In this document: positions 35,965-44,161 of the stretch, piece after piece
Numbering within the stretch: the first letter of the stretch is position 1
Layout: every line of letters starts with the position of its first letter
Origin: Streptomyces morookaense
GTDB lineage: Bacteria > Actinomycetota > Actinomycetes > Streptomycetales > Streptomycetaceae
Direction of reading: 5' to 3'
Assembly: GCF_013030945.1 (NCBI RefSeq)
Contig: NZ_JABBXF010000018.1
Coordinates: forward strand, 78,408-142,407
Length of the DNA: 64,000 nucleotides
Translations under genes and position numbers: made by a program
The notes under the pieces: model-generated
The model's database searches: none
The model's input: only the letters and a program-made list of their open reading frames with translations
Told to the model about the DNA's origin: nothing

Positions 35965-36909
35965 ATGGACAATCTGGCACTGCTGACCGTCGGCACCGCC
36001 CTCGTGGCCGGTGTCCTGGGCATCGCGGGGGTCCGGGCGTACGCGTCCGGGCGGGCGCAGCACCGCTCGCTGGTCGACCGGCTCTCCGACGCGCCCTCCC
36101 TCGCGTCGTCCGGCAGCGGGCGGGCCCGCCGGCTCGCCGGTCTCGACCGGTACTTGCGCACCACCCGTTACGGCAGGCGGCTGGAGCTGCGCATCGCGGC
36201 GACGGGACTGCGGGTCACGGCAGGGGAGTTCACCCTGTACGCGGCGGGTGCAGCGGCGGGGCTGTGGCTGGTCGCGGCCGCGGCGCTCGCCCCGTTCTTC
36301 GGCCCGCCGGCGGGCGTGGTCGGGGTCTGGGCCGCCTTCTCGTTCCTGGGCCGGCAGCGGCGCAAACGTACGGAGAGGTTCATCGGCCAGTTGCCCGAAC
36401 TCGCCCGCATCCTGGCCAACGCCACGCAGGCCGGGCTGGCGCTGCGCACGGCCCTGGGCATGGCGGCGGAGGAGATGGAGGCCCCGGCGGGCGAGGAACT
36501 CGCCCAGGTGGCCGACCGGCTGTCGGTCGGGCACTCCGTGGAGGAGGCGTTGGGGGAGCTGGCCGAGCGGTTGCCGTCCCGCGAACTGATCGTCCTCGTC
36601 ACGACGTTGGTGCTGTCCAATCGCGCGGGCGGCACGGTCGTCAGCTCGCTGCGCAACCTCACCGTGACGCTGGAGGAGCGCAAGGAGACGCGGCGCGAGG
36701 TGCGTACGCAGCTGTCGCAGGTGACGGTGACGGCATATGTCGTCCCGCTGATGGGCATCGGCACGCTGCTGCTGATGGACCGCATCGTGCCGGGTTCGCT
36801 GGGCCGGATGACGGGGTCGTGGCTCGGGCAGACGGCCGTGATCGCCGCGTTCGGGCTGTACGGGCTCGGCTTCTTCCTCATCCGCCGCATGTCGAAGATC
36901 GACATCTGA
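35965..36909 (+). CDS. tadB: Pilus assembly inner-membrane protein TadB (T2SSF)
   Basis: The 314-residue protein has membrane segments at about residues 5-25, 90-120 and 250-310. A cytoplasmic GspF/T2SSF domain includes FIGQLPELARILANATQAGLALRTALG and RKETRREVRTQLSQVTVTAYVVP. It forms the platform with TadC on which the TadA ATPase works. The ATG at 35965 follows AGG; the downstream gene begins 18 nt after its stop. Confidence 0.9.
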   Translation: MDNLALLTVGTALVAGVLGIAGVRAYASGRAQHRSLVDRLSDAPSLASSGSGRARRLAGLDRYLRTTRYGRRLELRIAATGLRVTAGEFTLYAAGAAAGLWLVAAAALAPFFGPPAGVVGVWAAFSFLGRQRRKRTERFIGQLPELARILANATQAGLALRTALGMAAEEMEAPAGEELAQVADRLSVGHSVEEALGELAERLPSRELIVLVTTLVLSNRAGGTVVSSLRNLTVTLEERKETRREVRTQLSQVTVTAYVVPLMGIGTLLLMDRIVPGSLGRMTGSWLGQTAVIAAFGLYGLGFFLIRRMSKIDI

Positions 36910-36927
36910 GGGCGGGGGCGGAGGGGC

Positions 36928-37830
36928 ATGGGAACGGGCATGGGGCTTTTGCTGGCGCTGCCGGCCGCGGCCGGGGTGGCGGGCGTCTGTTACGGGATCG
37001 CGCTGTGCCGCAGCGGGACGAAGCTGCCGCCGGACCTGGCGCTGGCCCTGGAGGTCGGTGCGACGCGCACCACGGCCGTGGGCTCCGCGGTGGACCGCCT
37101 CGGGATGCGGTACGCGCCGCTGGTGCTGCGGATGATGGGCGAGAAGCGGGTGGCGCGGGTCCGTACGCGCATCGACCGCGCGGGCAACCCGGGCGGTCTG
37201 ACCGTGGACCGGTACGCGGCCCGGCGGGCGGTGTACGGGGCGCTGGGTTTCGGCGGCGCACTGGTGATGCTGCTCAAGGGGCAACTGGTGCTGGCGGTGC
37301 TGCTGGTGGTGTTCGGGCTGTTCTGGATCGAGGTCGGCATCTGGGCGGCCGTCCGCGAGCGCCGGGACGCGATCGAGCGCACCCTGCCGGACTTCCTGGA
37401 CGTCCTCGCCGTGGTCGTCAGCGCGGGCCTGGGCTTCCGGCAGGCGCTCGACCGGGTGGCGGAGCGCTACGAGGGGCCGTGGTCCGACGAACTGCGCATC
37501 ACCCTGCGGCAGATGGACATGGGCGTCAGCCGCCGGCAGGCCTTCGACGATCTGCGCAAGCGCAACGACTCCGAGCAGGTGGCGCGCTTCGTCACGGCGT
37601 TGCAGCAGGGCGAGGAGCTGGGCACCCCCATCGTCGACACGCTGATCGGCATCGCGACGGACATGCGCCGCACCGACGCCCAGCAGGCCCGGCGGCGGGC
37701 GGCGCGGGCGGTGCCGAAGGCCACCATGGTCATCACGACGTTCATGGTCCCGGGCACGATGATCCTGCTGATCGCGGGGTTCTTCCTGGGCTCGGGCATG
37801 GATTTCGGCGCGGTCACGGGAGGCAGATGA
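36928..37830 (+). CDS. tadC: Pilus assembly inner-membrane protein TadC (T2SSF)
   Basis: The 300-residue T2SSF protein has the TadC pattern: ERTLPDFLDVLAVVVSAGLGFRQALDRVAERY, then FVTALQQGEELGTPIVDTL and RRRAARAVPKATMVITTFMVPGTMILLIAGF. Membrane segments flank the cytoplasmic domain. It is the partner of TadB. A gap of about 410 nt separates it from the flp gene, so the minor genes downstream may have their own promoter. Confidence 0.9.
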   Translation: MGTGMGLLLALPAAAGVAGVCYGIALCRSGTKLPPDLALALEVGATRTTAVGSAVDRLGMRYAPLVLRMMGEKRVARVRTRIDRAGNPGGLTVDRYAARRAVYGALGFGGALVMLLKGQLVLAVLLVVFGLFWIEVGIWAAVRERRDAIERTLPDFLDVLAVVVSAGLGFRQALDRVAERYEGPWSDELRITLRQMDMGVSRRQAFDDLRKRNDSEQVARFVTALQQGEELGTPIVDTLIGIATDMRRTDAQQARRRAARAVPKATMVITTFMVPGTMILLIAGFFLGSGMDFGAVTGGR

Positions 37831-38243
37831 GCCCGGCCCGCCGATGGCCCCCGATGGCCCGCCGATGGTGAGAGCGGACGACGAGAAGGGAGACCCCCGT
37901 CATGCAGCCGCCTCCGCGGGACAGCGCATCCGCGCACGCCTCGCAGCACACCTCGCCCCATCACACCGCCCCGTGCTCCGAACGCGCCCGCACGACACCG
38001 CCGGAGTTGGGCGAAGACCCTTCGCTCCTGCAACCGGATGTGGGACAGTCGGCGCGGGGGAGCCGCGGCGAGGGCACCCCGCCGGCGGAAGCGGGGTGAG
38101 GCGGATGCGGCACGGCGGTCGCCAACTCCCGCTGCCCGCATGGCTTCTTACGGGGGAACGGTGGTGCGTGCTCTGTTCCGGGACGGGCGTTCAGGCGTAC
38201 GTTTCTCGTGCCGTGAACGGCACCGCCGATGAAGGGGAGCACG
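37831..38243 (+). other. Intergenic stretch between tadC and flp
   Basis: No gene is supported here. A 65-codon frame at 37902-38099 has an AAGGGAG upstream, but its composition (His, Ser, Pro mixture) and codon use are weak, so I do not call it. The region probably holds the flp promoter: abundant pilins are usually transcribed separately. I see no clear hairpin terminator. Confidence 0.4.
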
Positions 38244-38423
38244 ATGCGCAAGCGCTCAGGGCGCGTGGGACGTGTGGGACGGGACGACCGGGGGCAGACC
38301 TCGGTCGAGTACCTGGGCATCATCGCCGTGGTCGTCGCGATCATCCTGGTGCTGACGACCACCGACTTCGGCACCATGATCGCCACCGCCATCACCAACC
38401 AGATCTCCAAGATCACCGGTTAG
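38244..38423 (+). CDS. flp: Flp family type IVb pilin
   Basis: The 59-residue prepilin has a basic leader (MRKRSGRVGRVGRDDRG), the type IVb processing motif G-QTSVEYLG with the conserved Glu and Tyr, and one hydrophobic helix (IIAVVVAIILVLTTTDFG). It would be cut after the Gly by the prepilin peptidase encoded at 41780-42505 and polymerise into the pilus shaft. The ATG at 38244 follows AAGGGGAG. An in-frame ATG at 38229 is less likely. Confidence 0.92.
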   Translation: MRKRSGRVGRVGRDDRGQTSVEYLGIIAVVVAIILVLTTTDFGTMIATAITNQISKITG

Positions 38424-38992
38424 GCGGCGACGCGGGGCAGGCCTTCCCCCTCTACATCACGGCCGTGGCCGCCCTGCTCTTCCTGGCCCTGGCCTTCTTC
38501 GCCGTGGGGCAGGCCGGAGCCGCAAAGAACGGCGCCCGCACGGCGGCCGACGCGGCGGCCCTGGCGGCCGCGCAGGACTACCGCGACCAGCTGCGCACGG
38601 GCCTGCTGACGGCGCTCGCCGCGGGTGCGGACGGGCAGGACTGGCTGGCCGGGCGCGGCGCCGACGGCGCCCGTGCCTGCGCGGCGGCAGCCTCGTACGC
38701 CGCCGCGAACGGCGCCCGCCGGGCCATCACGTGTGACGAGGGCGACCGGCCGGGCTCGTTCACGGTCGCCGTCGAGTCGGCGGCGTCCGTGGGCCGGTCG
38801 GTGGTGCCGGGCACCGAGCACTTCCACGCGAAGGCCACGGCGACGGCCGTCGTGGTACCGCGCTGCGCGGCGGGCCCCGCGGCCGGGCAACTGACCTGCG
38901 ACGGAAGGGCCCTCGACGTCGACCCCCGGCAGCAGCGCCCCGGCACCGCCGTGAAGGCCGCGGACCTCTTCACCGTCCACCTCGCGAAGTGA
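38420..38992 (+). CDS. TadG-like pilus-associated protein with no recognisable start codon
   Basis: Coding signal begins at once after flp, in a different frame: GGDAGQAFPLYITAVAALLFLALAFF, a TadG/TadE-type N-terminal helix. About 150 residues of secreted domain (GAAKNGARTAADAAALAAAQ and so on) follow. No ATG, GTG or TTG occurs in this frame between 38213 and the helix. The first downstream candidate is the GTG at 38465, inside the hydrophobic segment; the nearest upstream is a GTG at 38212, which would overlap all of flp. Possible explanations: a rare start, frameshift expression from flp, or a sequence error. The start given marks where homology-like coding begins. Confidence 0.6.
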   Translation, partial: LGGDAGQAFPLYITAVAALLFLALAFFAVGQAGAAKNGARTAADAAALAAAQDYRDQLRTGLLTALAAGADGQDWLAGRGADGARACAAAASYAAANGARRAITCDEGDRPGSFTVAVESAASVGRSVVPGTEHFHAKATATAVVVPRCAAGPAAGQLTCDGRALDVDPRQQRPGTAVKAADLFTVHLAK

Positions 38993-39012
38993 GGGAAGTG
39001 AGGAACGTATCC

Positions 39013-39594
39013 ATGACCAGGTTCCGCAGATACAGGGCGCGGGCGATGCTGCCGGCGGCCCTGCTGATATCCCTGGCGGCGCTGACCGGTTGCGGGAGCG
39101 ACGGCGGAAAGGGGGACGCGTCCCCGGCCGCGGCGACCTCAGCCCGGCCGGTGTCGGGGCCTTCCGGTGCGAACGGGCCCGCCGCCCCGGATGCGACGGC
39201 GGCGTCCATCGGGGAGCTCAAGGGCCCCGACGGGGTCGTGGTCACCCTCACCTCGGCGACCCGGGACAAGGGCGGCTTCGTCACGGTCAACGGGGCGGTG
39301 ACCAACCGGGGTTCGAAGCCCTTCACGCCGCTGACCTGGCGGTCCAAGGAGACGGCGATGAAGTCCCAGTCGTCGGTCTCGGGCGCCTCGCTCATCGACG
39401 AGGCGGGCCGCAAGCGCTACCTCGTGCTGCGGGACACGGACGGCGAATGCCTGTGCACCACGGGCCTGGTCACCATCCGCCCCGGCGAGAGCCGCCCGAT
39501 CTTCGCCCAGTTCCCCGCGCCGCCCGACTCCGTCACGGAGGTCGGCTTCCAGCTGCCGGCCATGCCGTCCGTCCGTATCAAGCTCTCGGGGTGA
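39013..39594 (+). CDS. Lipoprotein of the Tad locus
   Basis: The 193-residue protein has a basic n-region (TRFRRYRARAM), a hydrophobic stretch and the lipobox LTGC, followed by a Gly/Ser/Ala linker. A beta-rich domain resembling small DUF4352-like folds follows (VTLTSATRDKGGFVTVNGAVTNRG; SRPIFAQFPAPPDSVTEVGFQLP). A GTG at 38989 overlapping the preceding stop is an alternative start. It is probably exported and lipidated, and belongs to the pilus gene set by position. Confidence 0.8.
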   Translation: MTRFRRYRARAMLPAALLISLAALTGCGSDGGKGDASPAAATSARPVSGPSGANGPAAPDATAASIGELKGPDGVVVTLTSATRDKGGFVTVNGAVTNRGSKPFTPLTWRSKETAMKSQSSVSGASLIDEAGRKRYLVLRDTDGECLCTTGLVTIRPGESRPIFAQFPAPPDSVTEVGFQLPAMPSVRIKLSG

Positions 39595-39601
39595 GCGCAC
39601 C

Positions 39602-40216
39602 GTGCCGACACCACTGCGGGTCCGCTGCGCCACCGTCCTGGCCGCACTCCTGATCGGCACGGCGGCCGTCACCTCCGCCCACGCCGACACCGGCCCCGGC
39701 GGCCCCGCCGACACCACCCCGCCCGTGAAGCTCGATCCCGGCGCACGCGGCCTCAGGCTCCGCCCGGGGGCGAAGCTGGCGCCGGGGCGCGTCCTGGACA
39801 TCAAGTCCGTGGTGGAGACGGACGGCGGCACCCAGCGCCGCGAGGACACCAACGCGGACGTGACCTTCGCCGTCCAGGCCGAGGTCCTCTTCGACAAGGA
39901 CAGCTCGGGCCTGGGCGGCGCGGCGGACACCCGCATCAAGGAGATCGCCGACGAGGCACGCCGCCAGCACGCCACCACCATCCGCATCTTCGGCTTCACG
40001 GACAACCTCGGCTCACCCGAGCACGGGGTGGCCCTCTCCAAGGAGCGGGCGTTGTCGGTCCAGCGCCAACTCGCCGACGAGCTGGGCTCGTCGGCGGTGA
40101 ACTACCAGATCCGCGGCTACGGCGAGGACTACCCCATAGCGGACAACTCCACGGAGGAGGGCCGGAGAAAGAACCGGAGGGTGGAGATCAGCTTCCCGCG
40201 GGGTGGCGGGAAATGA
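39602..40216 (+). CDS. Secreted OmpA-domain protein
   Basis: The 204-residue protein has a signal peptide (to about SAHA) and a C-terminal OmpA-like domain at residues ~95-204 with IRIFGFTDNLGSPEHGVALSKERALSV and YGEDYPIADNSTEEGRRKNRRVEISF. This domain binds peptidoglycan through the conserved D and R residues (TDN, NRRVE). It starts 7 nt after the lipoprotein gene and overlaps the next gene by 4 nt. It could anchor the pilus apparatus to the cell wall. Confidence 0.88.
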   Translation: MPTPLRVRCATVLAALLIGTAAVTSAHADTGPGGPADTTPPVKLDPGARGLRLRPGAKLAPGRVLDIKSVVETDGGTQRREDTNADVTFAVQAEVLFDKDSSGLGGAADTRIKEIADEARRQHATTIRIFGFTDNLGSPEHGVALSKERALSVQRQLADELGSSAVNYQIRGYGEDYPIADNSTEEGRRKNRRVEISFPRGGGK

Positions 40217-41364
40217 GGTACGGGGCCACCGTTCTGGCCGCACTGGGAGCCCTGGCGGCACCGCCACCCGCGTACACCATGGCCCCGAACGTCCAGCCCG
40301 TCCACGGCACGACCACCGCGCCCGAGGCCCCGCAACTGAAGCCGGGCCCCGCCACCTACGCGGACACCCTCGCCCCCGGCGAGAAGAAGTACTACGCGGT
40401 GACGCTGGACGACGAGTCCAGCGCCTACGTCTCCGCCGTGGCCGCGCCGCACCCCGGCACCGCCCTCGGCCTCCGCGACGGCATCGCGGTCTCCCTCCAG
40501 ACCCCGGACGGCACCCCGTGCGGAACCCCCCGGCACCACACGTTCCTGTCGGAGGGCGGGCCCTATCCGCTCGCCGACACGGCCGAGCGCGTGGTGAAGG
40601 CGGGCGGCCCGTGCCGCGCGGCGGGCACGTACCGGTTCGTGCTGGAGCGCGGGGACGCCGCGGGCGGCGATCCGGCGCCGGTGCCGGTCGAGCTCGCCTA
40701 TATGACCGCGGAACCGGTGGACGGACCCACGGCGCAAGGCGGTTGGCCGTCCGGTGCGGGTCACCCGATGCCGCAGGGCGTGCCGCGGAAGGTGACGGGC
40801 GGGACGGGGTTCAACGATGCCGCCGAGGTGGGCGACGGCGTGTGGGCGGACACCCTGCGCCCCGGTGAGACCCGCTTCTACCGGGTGTCGGTCGACGAGG
40901 GCGAACAGCTCTTCGCGGATGCGGAGTTCGGGGGCCTGGGCGGCCGGACGTCCTACACGGTCAGCGGGGTGCGCCTCGGGCTGAACAACGGTGCCCGGGG
41001 CTACGTGCTGAACAGAACCGGCGGCTACAAGGGCACGCCGACGGCGCTCTCCCTGGCGGCGGCCCCGACCACCCTGCCCGGCTGGCAGTTCCTCCAGGTC
41101 AGCGTCAACCCGAGGGCGGGTCGCGGGGAGGAGGCGGTCCCGGTGACGCTCCGGGTGGACGTGGCCGGCGCGGCCAGACCGCCGGGCTCGTCCGGCCAGG
41201 GCCACGGCGGGGTCGGCGGCGTGGCGGTGGCGGCCCCGGGCCGGCCGCACAACGAGGCGCTGCGGGTGGTGGGTTATGCGGGGGTCGGGACCGGGGCGGT
41301 CCTGATCCTGGGGCTGGGGGTTTGGGCCCTGCTGGCCCGGCGCCGGGCCCGTAGCGCCCCGTAG
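40213..41364 (+). CDS. Secreted protein with C-terminal membrane anchor, unknown function
   Basis: The 383-residue product has a short signal peptide (MRYGATVLAALGALAAPPPA), two similar beta-rich modules and a C-terminal helix (VVGYAGVGTGAVLILGLGVWALLARRR). The module repeats are TYADTLAPGEKKYYAVTLDDES near residue 48 and GVWADTLRPGETRFYRVSVDEGE near 210. The repeated D-TL-PGE--YY/FYxV motif resembles pre-peptidase C-terminal-like beta domains. It is coupled to the OmpA-domain gene by ATGA. It is probably a surface protein of the Tad gene set. Confidence 0.8.
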   Translation: MRYGATVLAALGALAAPPPAYTMAPNVQPVHGTTTAPEAPQLKPGPATYADTLAPGEKKYYAVTLDDESSAYVSAVAAPHPGTALGLRDGIAVSLQTPDGTPCGTPRHHTFLSEGGPYPLADTAERVVKAGGPCRAAGTYRFVLERGDAAGGDPAPVPVELAYMTAEPVDGPTAQGGWPSGAGHPMPQGVPRKVTGGTGFNDAAEVGDGVWADTLRPGETRFYRVSVDEGEQLFADAEFGGLGGRTSYTVSGVRLGLNNGARGYVLNRTGGYKGTPTALSLAAAPTTLPGWQFLQVSVNPRAGRGEEAVPVTLRVDVAGAARPPGSSGQGHGGVGGVAVAAPGRPHNEALRVVGYAGVGTGAVLILGLGVWALLARRRARSAP

Positions 41365-41387
41365 GGGGAGCCCCCCTTACGGGGCGC
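41354..41387. terminator. Bidirectional hairpin terminator
   Basis: GCGCCCCGTAGGGGG and CCCCCCTTACGGGGCGC form a near-perfect stem with a 2-nt spacer. The stop codon of the upstream gene is inside the left arm. It separates the Tad set from the convergent DUF192 gene and belongs to repeat family B. Confidence 0.75.
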
Positions 41388-41721
41388 GGATCAGGAGCCG
41401 TGCCCCGGGCCGTACCCCCCAGCGGGCCATCGCGCCCGCCTCGGCCTCCAGGACATGGCGGGCCCGGAAGCGCGGCGCACCGAGCCGCCCCGGGGGCATC
41501 CGGCTCACGTCGAGGACGGTGAACTCCCGGTCCAGGTAGGCCACATCGAGGGCGAAGCGCATGCCGAAGGTGTGGACGCTCCCGGCCGGGGTGAGCAGCA
41601 GTGCTCCGTCGACGCCGGTGCGGCCGAGCAGCCCGCGCGTCCGTGCCCGCCAGGACGCCGCGATTTCCAGCGGAATCCCGGACGCCCCTCCTGTCACGTC
41701 GAGTTGGGGATCAGCAGCCAT
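41377..41721 (-). CDS. DUF192 protein
   Basis: The 114-residue protein has the DUF192 pattern: WRARTRGLLGRTGVDGALLLTPAGSVHTFGMRFALDVAYLD, then VLEAEAGAMARWGVRPGARL. There is no signal peptide. The function of the family is unknown. It is divergent from the prepilin peptidase gene and interrupts the Tad locus on the opposite strand, an arrangement I recall from other streptomycetes. Confidence 0.88.
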   Translation of the reverse strand: MAADPQLDVTGGASGIPLEIAASWRARTRGLLGRTGVDGALLLTPAGSVHTFGMRFALDVAYLDREFTVLDVSRMPPGRLGAPRFRARHVLEAEAGAMARWGVRPGARLLIRAP

Positions 41722-41730
41722 GGATCCAGG

Positions 41731-41739
41731 TTATCCACA
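41731..41739 (+). other. Isolated DnaA box
   Basis: TTATCCACA, identical to the copy at 23628-23636, lies in the DUF192/prepilin peptidase divergent region. A single box does not indicate a replication origin; DnaA acting as a transcription factor is possible. Confidence 0.4.
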
Positions 41740-41779
41740 GGCCCGGGCGGAGATTGCTCACGCGCCGTAACCTCTTTGC

Positions 41780-42505
41780 ATGGACGTGGTGTTGATCGTT
41801 CTGGCGGCGCTGTACGGGGCCGTGGCCGGTGCGCTGCTGCCCCGCGCGCGGTACCGGCTGTGTGTGGAGCCGGGTGCGGAGTGGCGGTCGTGGGGGCCGT
41901 GCGGGCATCCGGTCGGCGGGTGGGCCGGGCGGGCGCGGTGCGGGGTGTGCGGCGAGGGGTACGGGGTGCCGGTGCTCGTCCCGCTGGTGGTCGCGGTGCT
42001 GGTGTGCGCGGGGCTGGCCGCGGGCACGGGGGCGCGGCCGGAGCTGGCGGTGTGGCTGGCGGCGGCGCCGGCGGGGGTGCTGCTGGCGGGGGTCGACCGG
42101 TCGGTGCACCGGCTGCCCGACGTGCTGACGCTGCCGCTGGCCGCGGGGCTGGCCGCCGGGCTGGGCCTCGCCGCGCTGATACCCGGGGCGGCCGGGTCGT
42201 GGCGCGGTGCCCTGCTCGGCGCGGCGGTGCTGGGCGGCGGCTACGGGGCGCTCTTCCTGCTGCACCCGGCGGGCCTGGGCCTCGGGGACGTGAAGCTGGC
42301 GGCGGCCCTCGGCTGCGCCCTGGGCTGGTACGGCTGGCCGGCCGTGGTGCTGGGTGCGCTGGCGGGGCTGCTGTCGGGGTCCCTCTACGGCTCGGCGCTG
42401 CTCGTGACGCGCCGGGCGGGCCGGGGTGCGGCGATCCCGTTCGGGCCGTTCCTGCTCGCGGGGGCGTGGGCGGGGGTGATCGCCGGGGGCTGGGGAGCGG
42501 TGTGA
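41780..42505 (+). CDS. Prepilin peptidase (A24 family, TadV/CpaA-like)
   Basis: The 241-residue membrane aspartic protease has about seven hydrophobic segments. Catalytic aspartates are in LAGVDRSVHRLPD and LGLGDVKLAAALG, the G-x-GD motif; a C-terminal GAAIPFGPFL follows. N-terminal cysteines (CGHPVGGWAGRARCGVCG) suggest the zinc-binding cytoplasmic loop of bifunctional TFPP enzymes. It should process the Flp pilin and TadE-type proteins. No Shine-Dalgarno is visible before the ATG. Confidence 0.9.
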   Translation: MDVVLIVLAALYGAVAGALLPRARYRLCVEPGAEWRSWGPCGHPVGGWAGRARCGVCGEGYGVPVLVPLVVAVLVCAGLAAGTGARPELAVWLAAAPAGVLLAGVDRSVHRLPDVLTLPLAAGLAAGLGLAALIPGAAGSWRGALLGAAVLGGGYGALFLLHPAGLGLGDVKLAAALGCALGWYGWPAVVLGALAGLLSGSLYGSALLVTRRAGRGAAIPFGPFLLAGAWAGVIAGGWGAV

Positions 42506-42854
42506 GGCGGAGCGGGGCGATCAGGCCGCGGGCATCCGGCGATCGGAAATCGGCCAGAGGAGATCACACTGCGTGTTCGTCCCGGGGCGAGGTGTTGCGC
42601 GGCGTCCCACGAATGGCTCCGGCGCGTCAATCCGGCGAAAACTTTCGGAGACATTCCGGAAAGCCCCGGAGACCGTTCTCGGGATCCGACCGCTTGACCT
42701 GTTATACGGTGTATGCCCTGTGCTGGCTGGCCTTATGTGTTCCGAAGCCGCTATGCCGACAGGCCTGTTCAAGATCAACTAAGGGTGTCCGGGTCAGCGC
42801 GCCACACGCCGTCACCCTCCTCGGTGCACAAACACGGGCTCCGGAAAGGTTATG
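42506..42854 (+). other. Intergenic stretch upstream of the 6C-like RNA
   Basis: No protein gene is convincing here. A 69-codon frame at 42573-42782 has unremarkable composition and no ribosome site. The AT-richer patch around 42700-42720 (TGTTATACGGTGTATG) and the TATGGT at 42851-42856 could be promoter elements for the small RNA. Confidence 0.4.
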
Positions 42855-42913
42855 GTGGAAACCCCCCCTCGGGCCGGTCCGTATCCCCCCCACGGACCGG
42901 CCCGTTTTCTTTC
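42855..42913 (+). ncRNA. Probable 6C small RNA with intrinsic terminator
   Basis: Two C7 runs (42862-42868 and 42885-42891) occur within 30 nt. The second is in the loop of a perfect 13-bp hairpin (CGGGCCGGTCCGT, 42870-42882, paired with 42892-42904) followed by TTTTCTTTC. This matches the actinobacterial 6C RNA motif: C-rich loops ending in a terminator. From memory, a 6C RNA lies beside an oxidoreductase gene in Streptomyces coelicolor, as here. The 5' end is estimated from a TATGGT box at 42851. The first C-run does not form a clear hairpin. Confidence 0.6.
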
Positions 42914-43012
42914 CCCCGTGTCACTCTCTGTAGGGAAGAGCGCGACCTTGGGCGACGATCGCCCGTTACGGAGCCCTTTCCGGAATCGACGGATCCGGAA
43001 AATGATCCGTAT

Positions 43013-44050
43013 TCACCCCCGGCGGGCCCAGATATTGACGCCTTCCGTGCTGACGGCCAGCGCATCGATCTCCGCCAGCTCCTCCTTGGTCAGCTCCGGC
43101 GCACCGACCGCCGCCACATTCGCCTCCAGCTGGGCCACGCTGGACGCACCCATCAGCGCCGAGGTCATCCGCTCGTCCCGCAGCACCCACGCGAGGGCGA
43201 GCTGGGCGAGGGACTGGCCACGCCGCTGCGCGATCCCGTTCAGGCCGCGCAGGCGCCGCACCACGTCCTCGGTGAGCAGCCCCGGGTCCAGCGAGGTGCC
43301 CCGCGAGGCGCGCGAGCCCTCCGGGACGCCCTGCAGGTACTTGTCCGTGAGCAGGCCCTGGGCGAGCGGGGCGAAGGCGATGCAGCCCATGCCCTCCTCC
43401 TCCAGGGCGTCCAGCAGGGCGTCCTCCTCCGTCCAGCGGTTGATCATGGAGTAGGAGGGCTGGTGGATGAGAGCCGGTACGCCCATCTCGCGCAGCAACC
43501 GGGCCGCTTCGCGGGTCTGCTCCGCGGTGTAGGACGAGACACCCGCGTACAGCGCCTTGCCCTGGTGTACGGCGGACGCCAGTGCGCCCATCGTCTCCTC
43601 CAGCGGCGTCTGCGGGTCGAAACGGTGCGAATAGAAGATGTCGACGTAGTCGACACCCATCCGGCGCAGCGATGCGTCCAGAGACGACAGCAGGTACTTC
43701 CGCGAGCCCCACTCGCCGTACGGGCCCGGGTGCATCAGGTATCCGGCCTTGGTGGAGAGGACCAGCTCGTCGCGGTAGGGCCGGAAGTCCTGCGCGAACA
43801 GCTTGCCGAAGTTCAGTTCGGCGGAACCGGGCGGCGGCCCGTAGTTGTTGGCCAGATCGAAATGGGTGACCCCGAGGTCGAAGGCCCGGCGGAGAATGGC
43901 CCGCTGCGAGTCGAGGGTGCGGTCGTCGCCGAAGTTGTGCCACAGTCCCAGGGAGACGGCCGGCAGTTTGAGGCCGCTGCGGCCCGTACGCCGGTACTCC
44001 ATGGCGTCGTAGCGCGTCTCGGCGGCTCGGTACAGCAAGGGATCGGTCAT
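43013..44050 (-). CDS. Aldo/keto reductase, L-glyceraldehyde 3-phosphate reductase type
   Basis: The 345-residue NADPH-dependent reductase has the AKR14-like (YghZ) pattern. FDLANNYGPPPGSAE contains the catalytic Tyr, and RDELVLSTKAGYLMHPGPYG contains the Lys. DYVDIFYSHRFDPQTPLEETMGAL follows, and the C-terminal cofactor segment is SALMGASSVAQLEANVAA. The start is the ATG at 44050 (MTDPLLYRAAETRYD), preceded by a weak ribosome site. It may reduce toxic aldehydes such as methylglyoxal. It is divergent from the prenyltransferase gene. Confidence 0.92.
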   Translation of the reverse strand: MTDPLLYRAAETRYDAMEYRRTGRSGLKLPAVSLGLWHNFGDDRTLDSQRAILRRAFDLGVTHFDLANNYGPPPGSAELNFGKLFAQDFRPYRDELVLSTKAGYLMHPGPYGEWGSRKYLLSSLDASLRRMGVDYVDIFYSHRFDPQTPLEETMGALASAVHQGKALYAGVSSYTAEQTREAARLLREMGVPALIHQPSYSMINRWTEEDALLDALEEEGMGCIAFAPLAQGLLTDKYLQGVPEGSRASRGTSLDPGLLTEDVVRRLRGLNGIAQRRGQSLAQLALAWVLRDERMTSALMGASSVAQLEANVAAVGAPELTKEELAEIDALAVSTEGVNIWARRG

Positions 44051-44161
44051 GGCCCTCTGCCTATCACCTTCCTGTGACGGGCCGAGTTGGGTGCACGCGA
44101 CACGCTGGCAGTAGGGTTGGCGCCTTCGGGGCGACCGCCGAGCATGGAGGGGCAGGAAGAC

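Noticed and set aside
37902..38099. 65-codon frame between tadC and flp
   Set aside because: It has a possible ribosome site, but amino-acid composition and codon use are not those of a Streptomyces gene and no motif is visible.
42573..42782. 69-codon frame upstream of the 6C-like RNA
   Set aside because: No ribosome site, weak coding bias, and it ends within the presumed promoter region of the small RNA.
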